Assembly: GCF_019097595.1 (NCBI RefSeq)
Contig: NC_080727.1
Span: 4,646,501 to 4,710,500 of the forward strand
Source: Hemibagrus wyckioides
Taxonomy: Eukaryota > Chordata > Actinopteri > Siluriformes > Bagridae
Direction: 5' to 3'
Length of the DNA stretch: 64,000 nucleotides
Of this stretch, positions 1 through 14,100 are shown piece after piece (within the stretch, counting starts at the first letter, position 1; each line of letters begins with the position of its first letter). The translations under genes and the position numbers were made by a program. The notes beneath the pieces are model-generated. The model did not search any database. It worked only from the letters and a program-made list of their open reading frames with translations, and was not told where the DNA came from.

Positions 1-213
1 ATGGGAAAGACAATGTAAAAGCCGTAGTTCTGCTTATTGCCTAGCCAGTGAGAGAAAGACAATATCAATAAGCAGAAAGCTTTCAAAGGGCATTCCAGAA
101 AGAAGCAAGAAGTGCTCTGATAAAACTGAAACAGCGTGAAGAGGTGATGAATCTCAGGCGTGTCCCGCGAAGCATATGAAGATGCCAGAATACAACAGCT
201 GTCTTTTATATAC

Positions 214-333
214 CTGGACTTTAGAAGTATCTGTGGGTTTAACCAGTTCTGTAGAAGGTTTTCCTGCTCCACCTACTGCACCCGTTGTTCCAGTGCTCAC
301 AGGTGGAGCTTTGGCAGGAGTCACGGGTGGGGC
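214..333 (-). CDS. cast: cast L-domain-like exon, 40 codons
   Basis: It encodes a Pro/Thr/Lys/Val-rich segment (APPVTPAKAPPVSTG ... STELVKPTDTSKVQ), phase 0, with acceptor TTTTTGATACAG and donor CAG|GTATAT. Composition resembles the Lys/Pro/Val-rich stretch before the first inhibitory repeat of calpastatin. It is the last exon seen before the left edge. Confidence 0.5.
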
Positions 334-3300
334 CTGTATCAAAAAGTCAGGCATGAAGTCTGACACGTCAAGATTTTCAACCCCACACTGTCATGCATGG
401 ACTTGCTCTGCTAACATGACATGCATGTACTAAATATGCAACAGTCAAAAAAAAAAAAAAAATAGGGAGTGTCATAGAAGAGATATTTCAATTCAAGTGC
501 GTCCCATCTGGCATACGTAGAAAGAGAAAGTGCAAGAAAATAACCACGAAAATCCCATTTTAAGACCTGAAGACCTCCTTGATGCATACTTGTGAAGAAC
601 ATCAAACTATCCCACAGGCAACAGAGATCCAGCTTGAATGTTATGTAAAGTGTTAGCCTTAGTTCATGCCTTAGAACACCTTAGAGAAACATGGAAAGTA
701 AGACCCCCGGAGACAAATAAGCAGTCAGGAAGAAATGATGGAAAGATGTACAGTAGTTTGTGATGAAATCACAGTAGGAAGTATTGACCAAGCCCCAGAG
801 ACACCGACTGGTGGCTACCTGCTGTGATCCGGGAGTGGTGATAACTCCTCCACCGAATCTAGGTCCTGTTGAAGGCCCTACATTGGTCACTGAGCTTGCA
901 GCTGCAGTAGATGTAGAACGGATACCAGTAGTGGTAGAGGCTGCAGGCTGTGTAGCCCCCCTTGCAGCTGATGATGCTGATGCAACCCCTTCCTGCAATG
1001 CAGATATCAAACTACCATAGGTGACCCTTAGTCAAAGGTGTCCTTACATGTAAAAAAAAAAAAAATGCAGCAGAAATGTATGCTCACAGTTCCAAAGGCA
1101 TTCGATTAAAATCATTCCTAATTAAAAAACCAAGACAGGTTTGGTCTTCAGTGACTGGTTCTATAATTTTGCACTGGACAACTTAGCAAAAGTTTGCCAA
1201 CAAAAATCTTTATATTATGTTTATATCTATATCTATATAGTGATCTATATAGTGTTTAAACTATATAGATAAACACTCAAATCCTGACATACATATATAA
1301 TCTTATTTTGCATAAACAGCTTGCGCTTCAAAAAGGAACTGAATTCTCATGCATATAATGTCTTTCAGACCCTGAAAGCAGGCCCTAGAATAATCAAGAT
1401 GGCTGTCCATATAATGCTACAGCATTCTGCTATACTTGCTTTTCCTTCTGTTCGTTAACTATCAGAAAAATTGATTACATCTAGTAGCATAATGAATTTT
1501 TTTTTGGTTTGTTCCCATTGGATAGATCAAGAACAATCCTTTAAGATTGCAGAACCCTCCAAAAGAAATTCCTAGAGCTCTTTAGAAAGCTACAGTAGAT
1601 TGCTGAAAGTCATATTGTGCTGTAAACCCCATCAGCAAGTCTGTGAGTCATTAGGAACCAGTCATACCTGAGTCTGATATTTTTGGAAAATATTTTAGGT
1701 GCAATTCCATTACTTACAAGTTGTATTAGCCTCATAGCTCCTGGGCAAAACAAACCAAAGCATGTCTTGGCTGATTTGTAGAAAGTAGGACATTGTGTAC
1801 ATTTTTTTTAATGCAAAAAATACAAGAAAAGGAATTAGTTTGACTCCATGACATGTCAGACTGATCAGGATCCATCATAAGAGATTAGGATATACTCATG
1901 AAAACGTATCTAAGGAGCTTCATCACATCAAAAAGTATCCGGCTGCCTGAATGTACTCCAACAAAGCAAACTTTATAAACCCCAATTAACAAGAATGACA
2001 CTGGAGTGTTGCAGGTCACCATAGCAAACTAAATGACCGCTAAAAGAACTTTGGCTTTGAACTTCCAGGACTTTCTGGGAGAAGAGATCTTGTATCTCAA
2101 TGGGACTTTCTGGCTTTAAAAAAAAAGACAGATGACTAAAACTGGATGGTGGAAAATGATTAGAAAGGCACTTCCAAGAAGGGATCCATTTCTCTGGAGA
2201 CACATGAAGCATTTGTGACTGTATTTATTTAAAGAAGAATTAGCTAACAGGAGTTGTTAGAAATGTCACATTTTAACATTGCAACATTGCATGGAATATG
2301 GAATCTGAATTCTGAATAGGGAGTGTCATAGAAGAGATATTTCGATTCAAGTGCGCTCCATCTGACATACGAGGAAAGAGAAAGTGCAAGAAAATAACAG
2401 CAAAAATCCCACTTGAACTCAGGACCTGAAGACCTCCTTGATGCCTAATGTGAAGAACATCAAACAATCCTACAGACAACAGAGCTCCAGCTTGAGTGTT
2501 ATGTAAAGTGTTAGCCTTAGTTCATGCCTCAGAATAGCTTAGAGGAACATGGAAAGTAAGACCCCTAGAGACAAATAAGCAGTCAGGAAGAAATGATGGA
2601 AAGATGTACAGTAGTTTGTATTGAAATCACAGCAGGAAGTATTGACCAAGCCCCAGAGACACCGACTGGTGGCTACCTGCTGTGATCTGGGAGTGGTGAT
2701 AACTCCTCCACCGAATCTAGGTCCTGTTGAAGGCCCTACATTGGTCACTGAGCTTGCAGCTGCAGTAGATGTAGAACGGATACCAGTAGTGGTAGAGGCT
2801 GCAGGCTGTGTAGCCCCCCTTGCAGCTGATGATGCTGATGCTGATGCTGATACAGCCCCTTCCTGCAATGCAGATATCAAACTACCATAGGTGACCCTTA
2901 GTCAAAGGTGATACTAGCTAATGACGGCAAATGACCTTACTTGTGAAAAAAAAAATGCAGTAGAAATGCATCCTGATAGTTCCAAAGGCATTATTCCTAA
3001 TTAAAAAACCAAGACAGGTTTGGTGTTCAGTGATTGGTTCTATAATTTTGCACTGGACAACTTGACAACACTCGAATCCTGATATACATATATAATCTTA
3101 TTCTGCATAAACACTTCGAAGAGGAACTGAATTCTCATGCATATAATGTCTAATTTTCCAATGCAAATCTACGAGTCATTAGGAACCAGTAATACCTGAG
3201 TCTGATATTTTTGGAAAATATTTTAGGTGAAATTCCATTACTTGTATTAGCCTCATAGCTCCTGGGCAAAACAAACCAAAGCAAACATTAAACACCAAAG

Positions 3301-6300
3301 CATGTCTTGGCTGACTTGCATAAAGTAGGACATTGTGTAAATGACTAAATGAATTTTGACTCATGAAGACATATCTAAGGAGCTTCATCACATCAAGATG
3401 TATCCGGCTGCCTTGGCATACTACTACAAAGCAAACTTTATAAACCCCAATTAACAAGAATGTCTCTGGAGTGTTGATGGTCACCACAGCAAACTAAATG
3501 ACCGCTAAAAGAACTTTGATAGGACTTTCTGGGAGAAGAGATCTTGTATCTCATGAAGGGATCCATTTTTCTGGAGACACATGAAGCACTTGTGACTGTA
3601 TTAATTTAAGGAAGAATTAGCTTTTCTAAGAGGGGTTGTTAGAAATCTCACATTTTACAACATTGCTATGGAATCTGAATTCTCGGCTCTGGTCGGTTTG
3701 ATGGCATTATTGCTTATTAATGGTTATTAATAAGCAATATTGCTTATTAATAATTTAAAAATTCAATAATCATTGCCAAATTTCTGTGGTATAATGGGAT
3801 GGAACATGCCATTATAGGACAATAACAGTGGAAACAGGAAGTCCACTACATGTCCTGATGCAACACATCTCCCTGTTGTTGATTATTTTCCTATAATGTG
3901 TCACAAATCTTCTACTTAACATCTTACTCTCACGATGCTTTCATAAAGGCAGGCAAGTCCCTGGTTATAAATTGCTTATTTCTGTTCCAAGTTGGCTTAT
4001 AATCTAATATTTAATAACCAAAAATGATTGTTATTTTACAGGAGGTTCACTATTTGAGTTTACAGTTCTGTAAAAATACTCAAATACATAGAACACCTCA
4101 TTCACACAGCAACAGGAAAGAGAACAATACCGATCATGGAGGAAGGCTGCAGGGCCCGGGGGGTGGAGTTTGCCACACAAAGCAGGAAGTGGGTTCATAC
4201 ACATCTCATGCAACATACAGAAACTGTATAAATGAGAGATGGCAAATAGACTGATAAACTGTACCTCATATTGTGCAGGTCTCGCAGTGGAGGCCGGCAC
4301 TGACGGGGTGGAAGTGGACTGTTTAGACTGAGACTGTGGAGAGAGAAATAAGAAATATTGAATATACCAGTATTATTTGAATAGCATTAAATAGTGACAT
4401 GACAAACACACACTGTAGTTAATAACCCTGCTGTGCAAAGCTGCGTCATCTCTTTATACAGCAGAAACAAACCTTCACAGAGTATCGCAGCAACTAAACA
4501 GTGTAACCCACAGACACGTCCAAACATCTGTATTCCTCAGAGGATATATCCAAATGTCTTCGTTTGGCAGGGGTTTTAGAGAACAAATGGCGTGTAACAC
4601 AGGGCAAACACGCCAGATCAGTGCCAGGCTGGGCGTTTACATGCTTCATCTAGGGCACATTTGGCCATTACTGAATACACTCCTATAACCAAGTGGAAGA
4701 TTTTGTAGTGGAACATGTTTTTTTCCTTCACTTCTCAATTCTCATTACCTGTTAAATCAGCACCGTTGATTTGTTCCTTCTACAGTAAATGGACATTTTA
4801 TACAGATTCGTTGAGACATGACTACATAACAATTCTGCCACAACTTAAGTAACATGCATTAAGTGACGACTTAAGTCTATTCTTAGGATTTTTTGTGCTT
4901 TTGTGTGCTTAAATCCATACAGAACTGTGTGTGGTCCGGCCCAGTTTTTCTGCTTTATCTCACAGCTTTCCTGTTCTTGGCGGACTGCTGTGGTTTTCTG
5001 CTGAAGGTTTGACATGCTGTGCATTCTGAGATGCTTTTCTGCTTACCATGCCTGTACAGAGTGATTATTTAAGTTCCTGTTAGCTTTAAGCAGTCTGGCT
5101 ATTGTCCTCTGACCTCTCTCATTAACATGGAAATTCCACTGCTGATTTTATCTTAACTTCATGCCATTCTGTGTAAACTCTTTCACATATATTTAAACCA
5201 GCCAGTCTGGCACCATCAACTATTTCACAGTTCCTCAAGGTTCCTTCACACTAGCTTGGAATAACGCCATACCATTAGGCCATGTAACAGACTTCTTCAC
5301 CTGATCCCGTCATATAAGGAACTGGAAGCCACTGGAAGTCTTATGTATGATGTGTGCACAGGTCAAAAGAACATGCACATGAGATATGTAGCTTGTGGGC
5401 CATAAAACATTATCTTATGACTTCAATATGTTAATTCAAGGCCACACCTTATTAAAATAATCGCCATGTTGGAAGTTCATACCTTCCTCCTACGAAGAAT
5501 GGATATGCCGAGAACTGCTAGCCATGAATGTCTTATAATCAGAGCGTCAGGACGTTATGATCAATATATACATATACATGGGGTCCCTTTCTCAATCTGA
5601 TTGATAAAGTATCAATTAAAAAACCATTAATCCGATCAGATTGTTAAATCTGATTAACGTCTCAGTTTTGTTAGCGCCTGAGTCTAAGGTCTAAATAATC
5701 TTCATTTATCACTTATTAATTTCCTTATATTGTCATATTCAAGGTCCATTAAAGTTCTATTAAACAAACAAACATGCTAAAATGCATTAGAGCCATAATT
5801 GCTGACAAATGTGTGTGTTGGTGTGAGTGTGTAAACATTCAAGGTGTGACCTAAAAATGCCCTATGGCATGGCAAAACAGCAAACTTGGGCTAATCAGCA
5901 TGCAGGGTCGTATCTGATCATAATCTATGGACAAACAGGCTCAGTGAGAATCCTTCAAGTCATTGAACTAGTAAAGCAAGACCACATGGTAAAGCATGGC
6001 ACAGAACCTTGATTAAAAATAGGACTTTATTTACTGATCATAGATCATGTGTCATCACCTCCTCATATTTCCGAGCGCACACTGAGCGAGACTTTGGTAA
6101 TGACTTTTGTAATGAAAAAGATTCTACTCAACCATATAGGAACTACATGTAACAGTCTCTAACACACAATACACACCGAACGATCACTTAATTATTAACA
6201 GGACCAATGGTCTGATCACATAATACTTGTGTGTTGAAGAAAATGTGTGGAAGAGATCTGTGTTTTCATAATAAAAAGCAACATACTGCTGGAGAATGAA

Positions 6301-6441
6301 CTTGTAGGAGCTTCATATAGATCATTTGCTTCACAAAAGTAAAAACCAATCACGGTTTGTGTATGTGTTTATGTAGGCACAGGTACAGTTATTAGAGCTT
6401 GGGAATTATTGAGATAATCCTTTGAGAGGGTCATATGAGAC

Positions 6442-6488
<47 letters not shown>

Positions 6489-7178
6489 GAAAGATGACCT
6501 GACCTCATGTTTAAAGCAAAACTGACCAATAATTAGCTAACTAGTACATAAATACAGTGGCTTTGTTAATACAGTAATGTTATTTTTGTCGAACGTGTAC
6601 ATTTTTACCTTCCACCAAACATTAGATTCTGTGTGGCTTAAAGCTACAAAGCTTGTGGTGTTAATTAGCCACATCCGAGTTGTGTTTTAGTTTAACAGAC
6701 AAACTAATCGAGTATGTTGTAATTAGTCAGTATTTAGGTGAAGAAGCCTATTTATACTGAAACAAATTGTGATCATCCACAATTCTGCTGAAAAACACAC
6801 TGTTTTTTTTTATTATTTCCTGACCTTTATTTCATAGAAATGAGAAGTTAAGGATCATGCTCTAAGGCCCAGCAGTGACAGCTTGGTAGTCTCGGGATTT
6901 ATACTCACAACCTTCCGGTCAGGAAACTAGCAGTCTGTGGACGTTTGTAGTATACAGTGCAATTTATATCCGAAAATGACTTCCAATTGCATAGGCAAAT
7001 TATAGATTTCACACTTCCTTTTTGTACCGCTTCATTTACCTCAGTGTTAATTTATGACTACAAAACAATATTGCTTGTGCCCAGCCAAAATAGCAATATG
7101 GTGCTGAGAGGAAGTAAATTTCTTTTACAGAAAGTATTAAAATAGTCCCTACAGTGACACACACACACACACAAAGAG

Positions 7179-7215
<37 letters not shown>

Positions 7216-10200
7216 AGATGGGATATAATCATATAGATACTGAAATGGAAACTGTTTCTTTACCAAAATTGGTATTTGTAGGATGTAGGTCATCGAAGTA
7301 GAGGTGGAAGTGGATGAATTCAGCTCTTACACAAAATAAATATTTATAACCTCATTTTTTAAACAGATACAGAATCAGAAATCTAAATCTTGACCCATGT
7401 CTTAAAGGTATGGTTGCTTCATGCCACAGTTCTGAAAATAGAGTTTACACAGTATAAGCTTCAGTTATAAACTCTTGCAGGAGAGTTCTTGCAGAGAAAG
7501 GAAGATGATGAACAAACACTCGGCTTTCTTTTTATTTCATTTCACATATCAGGTAGGTGTAACTATGCTGGTGGTACACACAGCATGAGCAGAGTTCACA
7601 TACTCATCTGCATATCTTAAATACAGCTGTTTTTTTGTTGTTTGGTTTTTTTTTTCCATTGGTCAACATTCACTACGTAGATGAAAGATGAAATTTCTGT
7701 ATTGACCAGTAAAAGGGTTTAGTATTTTTACACCTAAATTAATGTCTGTGATGATAAACAAGTGAAAAAGGTCTGTTAATTTCTCTTTCCACGGTTGCCA
7801 TGATTGTTGTCATGATTGAAAGGTCTGTCGAGGATATGTGTCCAGTTTGAGACACAGATCTAGTTTGTTTAGTCCATAGTGGACATCGCATTACGTCACG
7901 TGATTGCGCCCTTGCTACTTACATTGGCACTGCACAACATACAAAAGTCACATTCAATTTTTTGGATGTACAAAATATTTGCCTCTTATCATTTCTGACA
8001 GTCGTTAATTTCTCATTATGGTCATGCTGTACTCTGACGCTCATGACCAGGACACTCAAAACATACCTGATGCCTTAACCTTACATGAATGTCAGTGTTT
8101 TTGAGATACAGTGGAACTTCGGCATACAGATTTGATTTGTTCTTAAGGCGAAAGTTTGTATTGTGATACGAAAGAAATAATGTAAACGCAGATAATCCGT
8201 TCCAGCCGCCCAAAAATATGTCCAATATTTAAGCTGTATGGATGCTTACAAAGAACTGACCCAAGCCAAGCAATCCATGTCAAGGCTCCTCACAGGAAGT
8301 TGTGCCACCAAGCTTGGGCTAAAAATAGAACAGAGCACCCACGCCACCAATCTGTCCACAAAAAAACACCCGGAAAATCACCTAGCTTTCGAACGCATGC
8401 TGAAGGCAACGTTGGTATCGTGGGTCGACTCTTTCCAAACAGTTTTCACTGACTGAAAAAAATTCGTAAACTCGCTTCGTTTGGCTTTCGCTTGGCTTTC
8501 TACTGATGCTAACAAGTTTTGAACGGCCCAGGGACGTACGCGTGACTTAGCCGACGTTCGGTTCAGTTCATTTCGTCCGTAATGCCAAAAATGCTTTGTA
8601 TGCCAACGCAAATTTCTTGCAAAATTTCAATTCTTGAGGCAGAAATTCATAAGGAAGGGCATGCGTATGCCGAGGTTCCACTGTATGTGACCTGACTTTA
8701 TCTATTCTATGTACAATTCATACAACTTAACACATAACACACATATATCATCTGACCTTTGCTTAAAGGTTTAATAAAGACACCTGTAATGATTAATGTT
8801 TATTCAATCTTTGACTAAAAATCATAGTTACTTATAACTAAGCATACAGGACTTGATAACCTCAACAACATTCATGAAGGTGTTCGTCATATCTGTCGCT
8901 CTGGGCTTTATATTACTCGTTGATGCTATGCACATTGTTTAATGCTGATTGGTATTTCTTTGTTACTTAAAAAAAGGCAATTGATACGAACTTAATAAAT
9001 TAATGTTACTTATGGTGTATTATTTCCAAAACTGATAGTTTGTTCAGGTTATCTAATGTGTTGTGTATATAATGTCAGTGAATATACAACATTCCGTATT
9101 TGAGGAAGCTAATAGAACTGGCTTCCTTCTATTTTCCTTTCCTAATACAAACATACAGCAATCTATTGTGCACTCTATTGGTTTCTTTTTCTTTTACTTC
9201 CAGAAACTGTACTGGATGTTGCAAGAAGGAATCACCCATGGACGATTTTTGTATCTAAAATTCAGGAACTAACGTATTTGGTGACTACTGACCCCTTTCG
9301 TCAACCAGAAGGATTCTCTCAGGGATGGTCTATAAGAGCAGGGTTCTACGCTTTACAACAAAAGGACAGATCTTTGGTGTGCATCGTGTCATTCGACGGG
9401 GTGGACTCACAAATGTTTGGGACCAAGCAATAAACCCGTACCATAACAACGCGACAATGAAAATAAAGGCACACACTCACAGGAAAGCTATGCGAGGTGG
9501 TTACAGCTATACAGAGTGCTTCATTTGAATAGTCAGGGCAAACTAAAGACGGGTTTTGTAGGGGCACATTACAGAGCCAACCAGATATCTCCATTACAGG
9601 GAGATAAACACAAGAACAACTGCATTACCATTTCATTCATTCATGTACAATGTCTGCCGGGTAGATAATACAGGGCAGGTATGAGCTGACGTCATGCTAA
9701 TATTAGAAACAAGTTGTTTTTTTTCCAAAACTTGTACAGAAACTAGAGTGTATGAAAGAGAAGGAAAGAATACAGCAGGTGAGGTATTCAGAAAAATAAT
9801 GAAAGGGGGTTTAATTAGAAGAATAGATCAGAAGAATTGTTCAGAAGAGTCAATCACGAGTGACTCATTAGAGCTAATCTGAATATATGATTTAAAAGAA
9901 TAAAAACAACGAAACTATTCAGAACCAAGAGAATCCAAAAGAATATGACTATTAATCCAAGCGAATATGACTAGATTAAATCCAGATCCAGAGATTTGAC
10001 CATGAACACAAAGCAGTAGAAAAAAAATGAATCTTTTATAAAAATGAATCAGAAAACGAATCATCTATCCATCCAGGCTAATCAGAGTTCAATACATGTC
10101 TTTGGACTGGAGAAGGAAACCCAGAGGAAACCCCTGAAGCAAGAAAAGAACAAACTCTGTGCTCACAGGGCGGAGGCCTGGAAAATATCGAACCCCAAAC

Positions 10201-11106
10201 ACAGAGGTGCGAGGCAAACTTACTAACCCCTAATTCACCATTCAAGTTTTAAAAACCAGCAGATTAAAAGGAATCAAATGAGTCAGAAAACTGAACCAGT
10301 TTGTTTGAAGATAAATCAAAGGGGGAAGAAAAACTAAAACAAAGAATAAACCAGGAATTTATATGTGCATGTGTTTCTGCTGCCCGTCCTGCAGACTAAA
10401 CCCAACCCACATCCCTCTGAGCACAGTCTTATGACTCAGATATCCAAATCTGTTCTCACACACTGGCCCCAAATGCCTGAGTAACACTGTAAACAACACA
10501 CTCTCCGATCAGTCCTCTAAATCAAAACTTGCAGGAGAAAAAACAGCTTTGGTCCAGGCTTTGCTTTCTCGTCATCGTAACATGTCAGTCAGCGAGAACG
10601 TTCTGTTCGGGCACAGCTGCTCACTGAATCCTGCAACCCTGAAACCTTAACACGAGGGGTGAAAATAGAAGCGGATAAGAAGAAGCCGGTTAAAAGCGGC
10701 TCCTCTTTAGCCTTGATGTCTTAATGATTAAAACTGTCTGGCCAAAAAAAGTGCGATGAATATGTAAGAAAGGTCAGGAGCAAGCTTTGTGACACAATGT
10801 GTGAACGACACCCTGATAGAAAACCTATGCTAAAGCGACAAACTGGTTCCAGCATGGCAGCCACAACCCAGTTCTCATAGCTGATGCTTGTATGTTTGGA
10901 GGATTTACAGGCGAGATATAGACACACCCAGCTTACACTGGCTTCTGAATGCACTATGCAAATATTACAGATGTGAAACTTTCTGCTTATCCCATCACAG
11001 GTTCTTTCATTTTCCCTTCTTTTATCAGAATTTATACTGATTTTTACTGATTCTTCTACTGCGATGTCCGTGGTAGCAACAGTAAATCTGTTTGTCTGAC
11101 CTGTTT

Positions 11107-11146
<40 letters not shown>

Positions 11147-14100
11147 GGAAGTGATGACTAACGCATGGCCCCTAGCACCACGCAACCAAACACACATGCT
11201 CTATGGAAAGTAAACAATGCAAGAATCAAGCAGCAGATTAAGACCTAGAGCTTTATAATAAACTTGTTGAGTACACATCATGTGAACCTCATACTTCAGA
11301 AACAGATCAACAAATTAGCAGTCGGTTGAACTGGTTTGTATGAGTGGACCGACCAGGAAGGTCCATCACATGTCAGTCTGGATGACTTCCCATGCCGGAA
11401 AAGTTTTTCTGCTCATAATATACATTAATATATCCTTGATTACTCGCTGCCTGTGCAGACGTCATGTCTGCATAAAGGTGGCTGAAACCTAGCTAATTAC
11501 GTTTTTAGATAGCTACATCATATAGCAAAAGTAAAATATGTCGATATCAGAGTGCAATTTTCCAGTTAACTGAATAAACATATAGTCAAAGCCTCCTTTT
11601 TGTTCCATTTTTGTTCTACCCCATCATTCATCCATCATCATAAACACACCTTAACTTAAATTTTATTTTTACTGCCCCTCAGGGGGTTGCACAGGTTCTT
11701 ACTCGCATGCAGCTCATACCTCTGCATGCCTGCAGAAGCTATTGGGCAAGCATGTAATCTTGCTTATGCGCTCACATGCCTGTGTGTTTGCACACAGAGA
11801 CTCGTCACCAACATCTACCTGTTGTGTCACCTCCCAATTCCCCCACTAGCTAATATAGGGACTCGAAGACATCCAGACGTTTACTCGTTTACATTGCAGG
11901 TAGCTCAACAGGTTTAAGCCTTAAACATGCAGTAAACATGTAAGACCGGCTGTGTGCCATTAGTTCTGACCAGTTTGACCAGAGTTATGCCAATTCCATG
12001 TCGTCTTTTGACAGACGTTCTAATAATGTGATGTTAGGTTAGTACTGATTGACATCCAGAACAGCGAAAGCAAAGGATTTATACTGATAAGTAAAATAAG
12101 CAGCAATCCATGGAAAAATGTTTAAGGCTGGTTTTGGACACACAGCAGTTACAGCAGACGTTAACACAGGAAACCGCCCTGCAACAGATATGTCATTTTA
12201 ACCAGCAACATTTGTAATCTATCACTCAACAGTTTTACCTTTTACTATAATTTTTTCTTTTTGAATGAAAATCAGTTCTCTTTCTTCTCCGCTCAAATCA
12301 TTCCTGAACAACAAGGCACTGGCAAAACTTTGGCAAAAGTCAAAAATTGCAGCCATCACATTTTCCACGAACTGACTGCAGCCCATTTTGGCATGTATTC
12401 AGGCACAGAGAGAGAGAGATCAGGTTCAAAAGCAGGAAACCACACAACGTAGGGTGCTGTGAGTACGTACCATCTGGCTCCTGTGTTTGGAAAGACGTCC
12501 TTTCTGTGTGTCCTGACAAACTCGAAAGAATCAAAAAATCCTGTATGGTGTGACAACTCAAAGTATATACCTCACACACACACAGACATACACACTATAA
12601 AAACACGCCCCACCAAAAAAAAAAAAAAAAAAGAGGTCTCATCCTCCTCCTATGAAAGCCCTCCTTCTCCAGCTATGACGCTGAGCTTGAAAGCCTTCTC
12701 ATTGGCTAAGAGGTGGGCATGACTGCCCTCTCTGAAAGCAAGCCAAGAAAAATAAGCAGATTATTTCAATATGCTACCACTGGATGAAGAGCACAGGATC
12801 GAAAAGCTCGTCGGGGCAGAAGCAATAAAGAAAGAACATATGGGATTATGTAGGTAGAAGATTAGACTCTGAGTCTGATTAGACTAAACTACAGGGGTTG
12901 TCTGACTTCTGCTCAGCTGGGTGTGACTCCTACAGTCACTGCTCTGGAATCTGAGCTAGGATCACAAAAGTCGTAGAGAGGCCCAGCCTTGCAACCTCAC
13001 AACTCCACCCAGAAACAGAAAAAGAGAGAAAAACAAACAATATACACCAGAGCCTTGAAGGAAAGCTCATTAATAGAAACAGAACAGAAGGACTAAGACA
13101 GGAGAAGATGATAATAACGTTAAGATTTCTCGAAACAAGCCCAAACAAGGTTGAGTGTCAGGATTAATACATGAGAAACTCAAGGCTGTCATCAACATCA
13201 AAGAAGTGTTTAACTCACAGCTCGTGTACTTCCTGGTTTCTGATGCAAAAGCTTGCCAGAGCGTGTACAAGCCATTTCCTGTGACAATGCTGCCACCTAG
13301 TGTGTGACTGGAAAATGTGCAGGAGCTCCTTTTTACCATCACAATGATCTAATAATATTATGTTCAGCTTCTTGGTCAGGGTTGAGCTGAACTCCGAGTC
13401 ACAGCTGAGGTGTCTGAATAGGACACAAATCCATTCATCCATCTATTTTCTGAAGCACTTTTCCTATGTAGGGGTGCAGGGAGCCTGGAGTCTATCCCAG
13501 GGGACTCAGGGTACAAGGCGGAGGACACGCTGGACACACACCCACTATCGAGTTTAGAGATGCCACTCAGCCTACCATGCATGCCCTTGAACTAAGGGAG
13601 GAACCCGCATCTTTAGAGGTGTGAGTCAAACCTGCTCCCTGCCCCATTCCCACACATATTCTCTATTCATATCGCACACTTAGGAGCAATTTTGCATCAC
13701 AGATCCACCAGCATTGAAAAAGACTAAACATGTTTCTACAGAAATGGAATGACGCAACACTGACTCAGGTAAAGGGAATCGTATAACTCATTTGATTCAT
13801 ACACATATAACCTGTTCAGGCACGAAGTGAAAACAAAGAATAATAGAAGCATGCTGATTAATCATGACGAAAGGAGCGTCAGGATGCTTCACGCACCCTT
13901 AATAAGCATTTCTGTACAGTATGTCAACACCAGTGTGAATCGAACAACAATAAGCTGTTTATTAAATATACACATGCATGTGAAAGCTTGTGTTTTATCA
14001 CATGCCAGAAAAGTGAAACGTTACCAAACCCTGCTTTATTACTTCACACGTGTTTTTACTTTTCATCATTACTCAAACACTGTATACATATTCTAATACC

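Larger units (their letters stand above)
4334..8106. other. cast intron sequence without recognised exons
   Basis: AT-rich sequence containing (GA)n at 6451-6490, a (CA)n(GA)n compound microsatellite at 7156-7212 and a minus-strand SINE fragment around 6858-6950. I see no convincing exon or RNA gene. Confidence 0.5.

Noticed and set aside
10661..10726. Plus-strand frame reading VKIEADKKKPVKSG, reminiscent of calpastatin AVKTEPEKKS
   Set aside because: It is on the strand opposite all other cast exons, has a poor acceptor and no donor. Treated as coincidence.
13219..13239. Seven-codon phase-0 candidate microexon on the minus strand (KPGSTRA) with donor GCT|GTGAGT
   Set aside because: It is too short to score, the acceptor tract is mediocre, and there is no homology. 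It needs junction reads.
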